Shown piece by piece: positions 60,101 through 64,000 of a stretch of DNA of 64,000 nt. Origin of the DNA: Brachycybe producta (Eukaryota > Arthropoda > Diplopoda > Playtdesmida > Andrognathidae); the NCBI GenBank assembly GCA_036925085.1, contig JAUPFP010000008.1, positions 2,949,957 through 3,013,956 of the forward strand, read 5' to 3'. The notes below the pieces were generated by a model. It saw nothing but the letters and a program-made list of their open reading frames with translations. It was not told where the DNA came from and searched no databases. The position numbers and the translations under genes were made by a program. Every line of letters begins with the position of its first letter. Within the stretch, counting starts at the first letter, position 1.

Positions 60101-63100
60101 GATGATGATGAACTGGACCAAGAAATCCAACAGTGTCTTTAGCACGAAGGGTTCCAGATGTGGAAAGGTGGTCGTCATTGTCCGAAGATCGAACGTCTGG
60201 TTCACTACAACTTGAAACGGAACGACGAGCCACAGTAGTCTCCAATTCACTGTCACAATTTCCTCGAGATGAAGACTCACTACACGTATCATCACGAAAG
60301 TTCCGATCGTCGTAAAAATGTCCACCGGGACTTAATTTAGATTCGATAGACGATATGGCTGCCACGGGAGACGGAAGTCCCTGATGGTGTTGCTGTTGTT
60401 GCTGCCTGGATGGCCAAATGAAACCATAAGTTGACGGTGGCAGTGGAGGACCACCTGGTTTTCCGGCCCATATGTAGTCAACAAACGAAGGACCTCGTAG
60501 CTCTCCTGGTGAATTTAAACCTTTGTCAATGACGGGACATCCAGAAGCTGAAACCGAAGTAGGAACAAAGTTAGTACAAGGTGTTGTTCCTGTAGTTGTT
60601 ACTCCACGACTTAAATAAGGATTCGGAACAGACGCCGAAGACATTTGTGCAAATGAGGTTTTATTGGAAGGATGATAGGGTAACATAGAGACATACGGAG
60701 GTGGTGCTCTTGTGTCTGAAGTAGTCGAAATACCCGATGACATTATGGATGGCGGCGGAATGCTCGAATGACCGCTTGGTCCGGTGCTATTGTCCACAAT
60801 CTTTGGACGTTTCATGTGTTGAAAACGAGAGTAAGAAGCGGCCATCACTCTTTTCCTACTTCCACCATTAAACATAGCCTTTACATCTTCCCAAGCGTAA
60901 ATGACTTCATCCATAGGAGTACCACTCAATTTCAGATGTCGCCTCCAAGAGTTAAAATTGGCCGCATCCGGTTGAACGTACTTGGACTCGGGTAAACGAT
61001 GCGAATGAAAAATGAACTTGTTCGGTGAGAAAAACATATTGCAAAAAGAGCATTTAATACATTTGGCTCTGGACGAATTATAACGTGAGGGTAGAAAACT
61101 GCCTCTACAGCCCCAAGCACACTCGTGAATAACTTCAAAGCTAAAGTTGTCCGGTAACTTCGGAGGACAGTTTTCGGTAAGAAAAGATTTGCAGAGACGT
61201 TCGGCCTCTCGTTTTGAGATCATTCCACAACGTCTTGATGAAATTGGCATCGCACCGGCCCGTCTCAAGATTTCCAATTGAACTGGAGTGCACTGAACAC
61301 AAGTGATTCCCAAAGCAACTCGACGATTGTGAATCTCATTGTAACTGAACGACTTGAGAAGTGTATTGGAGATCTGGGCCAAGCAAAGGCGTTCTTTACC
61401 ATCGATGACTAATGCCACAATTGGCGTTCCATTCAATAGTACGGTCCGAACTTGATTTGGCTTCATTGCAGACTTGGCGGGTGCTGAATTTTCTGATGTC
61501 GCACTTGACGGTGGTCTCACTTCAATGGGACGATGAGGATTTGAAGGTTGGATGGTACTTGACGTTCCGGCCAAAATTGTACGACTACCTTCTAATTGTT
61601 TGGCTGTTGACTGTAACTTTGCCGAATTCAATTGAATTGAAATCGACACCTGTAACGAAAAATCAAATATAACATTAAAATTTTTTAAAAAATAAAACTT
61701 TCAACATACATGTAGATTTAAATAAAAAAGTCAATTAAATCTTACATCATAATTTTACACAAAGAATTCAAAATTTATCTAAAAGATGAAAGACTTTGAA
61801 AAAGACTTTTTTTTTGGTAACAAAAACTAATTAAATTTGTGCAAATTTTGTGCAACTTTTGTTTAAAAACAGATGATTTTCTAACTCTGGTTATTTTTGC
61901 GTTTCAGAAGCAACAATAAGGAGATATTTAAAAAGAAATAACATTTAATTCTAAAACATTATTCGTTTCCCAAAACCGTCTTATTTAAGATAATAATCAA
62001 ATGTTATTCTGGACTTGTTTCTTTTCTCTCATTTTATTTATTAAAACATAAACTTTTTTCTTCTTTCTTATGAAACCTGTATAAAAAATGGAGTAAATGG
62101 CACTTTTTTTGTACAGTTCAAGTTGCTACCTTTTAAACGAATTATAGAAGATGGTTAAATTATACATATATGAAGAGAAAAAAAAACTAGAAATGCCAAA
62201 AAGGAACCATAAACATAGACATAACAAAGACGACATTTATTATGTGCAGTATATGAGAAAACCTATCCCATAGCAATTGACATAAAAACACAGAAATAAA
62301 TTATACTGTTATTTCAGTGTATGAATAAGATAAAGGGGAGGAGGAGGAATAGGGTTAACTTAAAGGACCCATGGGATATTCTTCTGACGTTTTTTTAAGA
62401 GATTCTTAGTTACACGCCAAAAACAGAGTACTTATAGACACTGATTACAGTATCAATCAGTCTGTGTCGGATACACAGAAAGAAACAGAGAATGGAAAAA
62501 GAAGTGTTTTCAGGGAGAGAATAACAAACAACTCTCCCACATTTTTTTTTTTATTTTAACTTTTTTTTTGTCTCGATTAAACTTAAGTACTCAACTTAAG
62601 TAGAAACAAACAAAAAAAAAAAAGAAAGTCCCAAGTTGCTATTTATTGTTTTTTGCTTGTAACCAATAAACATAACTTCAGAAAATTAAAAGAGGATCTT
62701 ATTTATCTGAAAAAGAAGCATTTTTCATACGCAAGATATCCATAAATTTAAACAGAAAAAAAAACGAGAAGAATAAGAAAAAAAAAGGGGGGTAAAAGGT
62801 GAGGAAGATGTTATGACTCGAAGTTCTTAATAAAAGAAATACTAGAATTCCTTTTATAGGAAACAATTGTAAAATACATTATTCACATGTAAGTACATAC
62901 ATTATATTAAAATTCATTCTTTAATCACTATTATTATTATATTATTTTATTATTATTAGAATGTCTTAAAACGTAAATCATTTCTAACTTATCGACATAA
63001 AATAGTAATAAAACATAAAATACTAATATTGTCAATAATTAGTTAAATTATTTTATTTTAAAGATTATTTGAACAATTGAAAACTTAATTACAATGACAT

Positions 63101-63508
63101 TTATTATTTTTAATTATATTCTTGAAAATATACTTTTTGAGTATGTTTGACTAATTTCAAATGAAAAGTAGTTTTAATATAAGTTTTTAAAAAATGTTAT
63201 TTTAATTCTCTGATAATAGTATAAATTTAGATTAAATTTCTGCTGAAAATAGACCAAAACCACAAAATGTAATTTGAAACATAGTATATCTAACGTATAC
63301 TAATAAATATTTTAAACAAACTTTTTGTAAAAGTTTCCCCCTTTTTTTTAGAATTTGCTCCTTGAATAAGGCAATCACTGCAAGCACCTAAATAACTTTT
63401 GAGAAGAAAAAAAAAAGCTAAAATTATTTAATTTTCAAAACTTACCTTCTGTTGTTCAGCATCGGATTGAAGTTGATATTCGTCGGAAACACTTTCAGTG
63501 CCCTGCAT
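48221..63508 (-). CDS. SKOR: SKOR-family SKI corepressor, last exon(s) not located
   Basis: Nuclear transcriptional corepressor of the SKI/SNO/DAC family, SKOR (Fussel/Corl) branch, which in vertebrates acts with LBX1 and in SMAD signalling. Exons 63508-63446, 61649-59487, 56670-56613, 52041-51982, 51883-51809, 48444-48370 and 48286-48221 give 853 residues up to an unfinished GT-AG donor. The SKI/DAC domain spans ~86-180 (VRTVLLNGTPIVALVIDGKE, FSYNEIHNRRVALGITCVQC, GAMPISSRRCGMISKREAER). A SAND-like SMAD-binding zinc domain follows to ~290 (HECAWGCRGSFLPSRYNSSR, CSFCNMFFSPNKFIFHSHRL, FNSWRRHLKLSG, VKAMFNGGSRKR). Then come low-complexity Ser/Pro, poly-His and a long Glu-rich tract. The last coding exons of 75, 75 and 66 nt are all phase 1 and encode 25/25/22-residue coiled-coil modules (EELQEILFQETQARRRAEK, FQEQVKREVAYREEITKQLE), the dimerisation coil of the family. 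Confidence 0.92.
49580..51440. repeat. Duplicated block with four ~240-bp repeat copies in a SKOR intron
   Basis: A unit containing CCACATGAATGCACCGCAAC, GTGCATAGAAATGGACACA, GTACGTTGACTGGG and CGACCCATAACCGTGG occurs at about 49661-49860, 49929-50160, 50817-51020 and 51087-51320, with partial copies at 50211 and 51370. The pair at 49.66-50.16 kb and the pair at 50.82-51.32 kb are themselves a ~1.17-kb direct duplication. That duplication also carries flanking sequence: TTGTTCATATCTTTCAAAAT before each pair, and a TTTTCATTATTCTAGTTTCT stretch about 80 bp after each (50279 and 51439). Every copy keeps an open minus-strand frame (MGRLDPIP...CCKCGGA), probably from recent duplication. Confidence 0.85.
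52520..53033. mobile_element. TTAA-flanked TIR element, host of a nested copy
   Basis: Left AGGTGGGTTTACATTAAG and right, in reverse, GGCGGGTTGACATTAAAC, both bordered by TTAA. This looks like a piggyBac-type non-autonomous element in a SKOR intron. It is interrupted by the element at 52749-52948. Confidence 0.6.
52749..52948. mobile_element. Nested TTAA-type TIR element
   Basis: Ends GGCTAGTAC and GTACTAGCC, flanked by TTAA on the left and ATAA on the right. Subterminal arms TTCTTCGTTGCGATACATTG and, in reverse, ATTCTTTGTTGCGATACATT match closely. Internal GAAACATTGTTGCGGGTCTGA is a further repeat of the left arm. Confidence 0.65.
53034..54481. other. SKOR intron, no coding feature
   Basis: AT-rich intron with an A-run followed by a (GGA)n tract near 53480-53510. 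No exon or RNA gene recognised. Confidence 0.4.
54482..54680. mobile_element. Foldback element, GAAAGTGTTTTAGAAACT family
   Basis: Left arm TTTGAAAGTGTTTTAGAAACT region with GAAGGGTAGCTCAATCACTT; right arm, in reverse, TCGAAAGTGTTAGAAGC with an AACGGGCCGCTAAATCATT block and ATCTTTCAAAATAAACTTTT. Third clear member of this intronic family. Confidence 0.6.
54875..55230. repeat. Direct repeat pair in SKOR intron
   Basis: AGGACACATAAAAATGAAAT followed by a CTTTAGTTTATCATTTAAAA segment occurs at about 54875-54940 and again at about 55162-55230, roughly 287 bp apart. Confidence 0.65.
56749..56844. repeat. (AT)n microsatellite with (AC)n edge
   Basis: About 70 bp of uninterrupted AT dinucleotides, then ACACACACAC and more AT, 80 bp upstream in transcription of SKOR exon 3. 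Open frames here read as Ile-Tyr repeats and are not genes. Confidence 0.95.
57001..57122. repeat. Long (AT)n microsatellite
   Basis: Nearly pure AT dinucleotide tract of about 120 bp in the SKOR intron; probably length-variable and hard to assemble. The rest of 57123-59486 is AT-rich intron with a CA tract near 58566 and a CRE octamer at 58592-58599. Confidence 0.95.
61650..63445. other. SKOR intron 1, no coding feature
   Basis: AT-rich intron between the 21-codon first exon and the main exon. Homopolymer runs only. Confidence 0.5.
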
Positions 63509-63550
63509 TCCGCCGGACACGTGGATGACCAAAACCCGAAAAGATTGTTT

Positions 63551-63551
63551 C

Positions 63552-63575
<24 letters not shown>
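63551..63575. repeat. (GA)n tract upstream of SKOR start
   Basis: About 12 GA dinucleotides on the plus strand, 45 bp from the SKOR start codon; CT-rich on the coding strand. Could be a GAGA-type promoter element or a leader pyrimidine tract. Confidence 0.6.
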
Positions 63576-63582
<7 letters not shown>

Positions 63583-63889
63583 GATATAGTACGTCAGAAG
63601 CAGAGTGGAGTGTTTCACTCTCACGCAATCGAAAATCTCGGACTGATTCAATGTACGATGATGACGATGATGCATGCAAAAAACGTATTATGAATAAGTC
63701 GACGACGGCAACGACGTCATTTTTAAAAAAATACAGACACAAACATTACTTTTTCTTCTCAAACTCTTAAATTTGCTTTTCTTCTTTTAAGAGTTTCCAA
63801 ATCATTTGTGGGCCTCATCTAGAAAAATACAACAATTGATGGAATAAATATACACTGCTGTTGCTTCTGCTTCATCCAAACAATAAAAA

Positions 63890-63917
63890 ATGTCTAAAAA
63901 TGTAGAATATCAGAAGG
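63890..63917 (+). CDS. Probable first coding exon of a divergent gene
   Basis: ATG followed by nine codons (MSKNVEYQK), then G and a strong donor GTGAGT. It lies 380 bp from the SKOR start on the opposite strand, in a head-to-head layout seen repeatedly in this window. The rest of the gene is beyond the window, so it cannot be identified. Confidence 0.35.
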
Positions 63918-64000
63918 GTGAGTGTATTTTTTTCTGTCTTAATTTTTCGTATGACCAAAATATTTTTTTTTGTAAAAGTAAAACTAAAAACCAATTTCTC

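Overview
The window is nuclear DNA from an animal: AT-rich and compact, about 11 spliced protein genes with mostly 50-100 nt introns, full of foldback transposons and simple repeats. The protein set (KLHDC3, KIFBP, PAF1, TIPIN, AAGAB, NR2C2AP, NGLY1, MCM9, DAZAP1, SKOR) is clearly metazoan and close in length to the vertebrate orthologues. Keeping MCM9, NR2C2AP and a SKOR-type SKI gene argues against nematodes and flies. Several genes have a 3' splice acceptor just upstream of the start codon, which would fit a spliced-leader trans-splicing animal. Together with the GGGCGGAGC-type foldback elements, this makes a tunicate my best guess. It is an inference, not a demonstration.

Layout. 1-1952: 5' two thirds of KLHDC3 (minus, cut by the window edge). 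3890-5809: intronless KIFBP (minus). 6479-8819: PAF1 (minus, 10 exons), head-to-head with TIPIN (9708-10752, plus, 4 exons), which is tail-to-tail with AAGAB (10828-12312, minus, 9 exons). 12.3-15.0 kb: minisatellite, an 8-bp-TSD foldback element, and one hAT element nested in another. 15048-16424: nine-finger C2H2 protein (minus). 16.7-17.5 kb: two CRE-bearing foldback elements. 18464-19417: NR2C2AP (minus), whose three introns are GC-AG, GT-AG and AT-AC; it is head-to-head with NGLY1 (19848-21891, plus). 22258-24424: an unrecognised 440-residue coiled-coil protein (minus). 25.36-32.72 kb: a satellite array of about 12.5 units of ~0.58 kb, each carrying a tRNA-like box A/box B pair. 32914-36969: MCM9 (plus, 16 exons), whose promoter directly abuts the array. 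38088-45602: DAZAP1 (plus, 11 exons) with two foldback elements in intron 1. 48221-63508: a SKOR-family corepressor (minus), whose long introns hold a duplicated repeat block, nested TTAA-type elements and long (AT)n tracts. 63890: a probable first exon of a divergent plus-strand gene.

Functional themes. TIPIN and MCM9 both act in replication-fork protection and repair, and both have perfect E2F-type sites in their proximal promoters. PAF1, DAZAP1, SKOR and the zinc-finger protein act in transcription or RNA handling. KIFBP, AAGAB and NGLY1 are housekeeping factors for motor regulation, adaptor assembly and deglycosylation. There is no operon-like co-function among neighbours, only head-to-head and tail-to-tail packing. 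The most unusual content is the tRNA-like satellite, the foldback family whose two arms match each other but not the arms of its sister copies, and NR2C2AP with three intron classes in a 140-residue gene.
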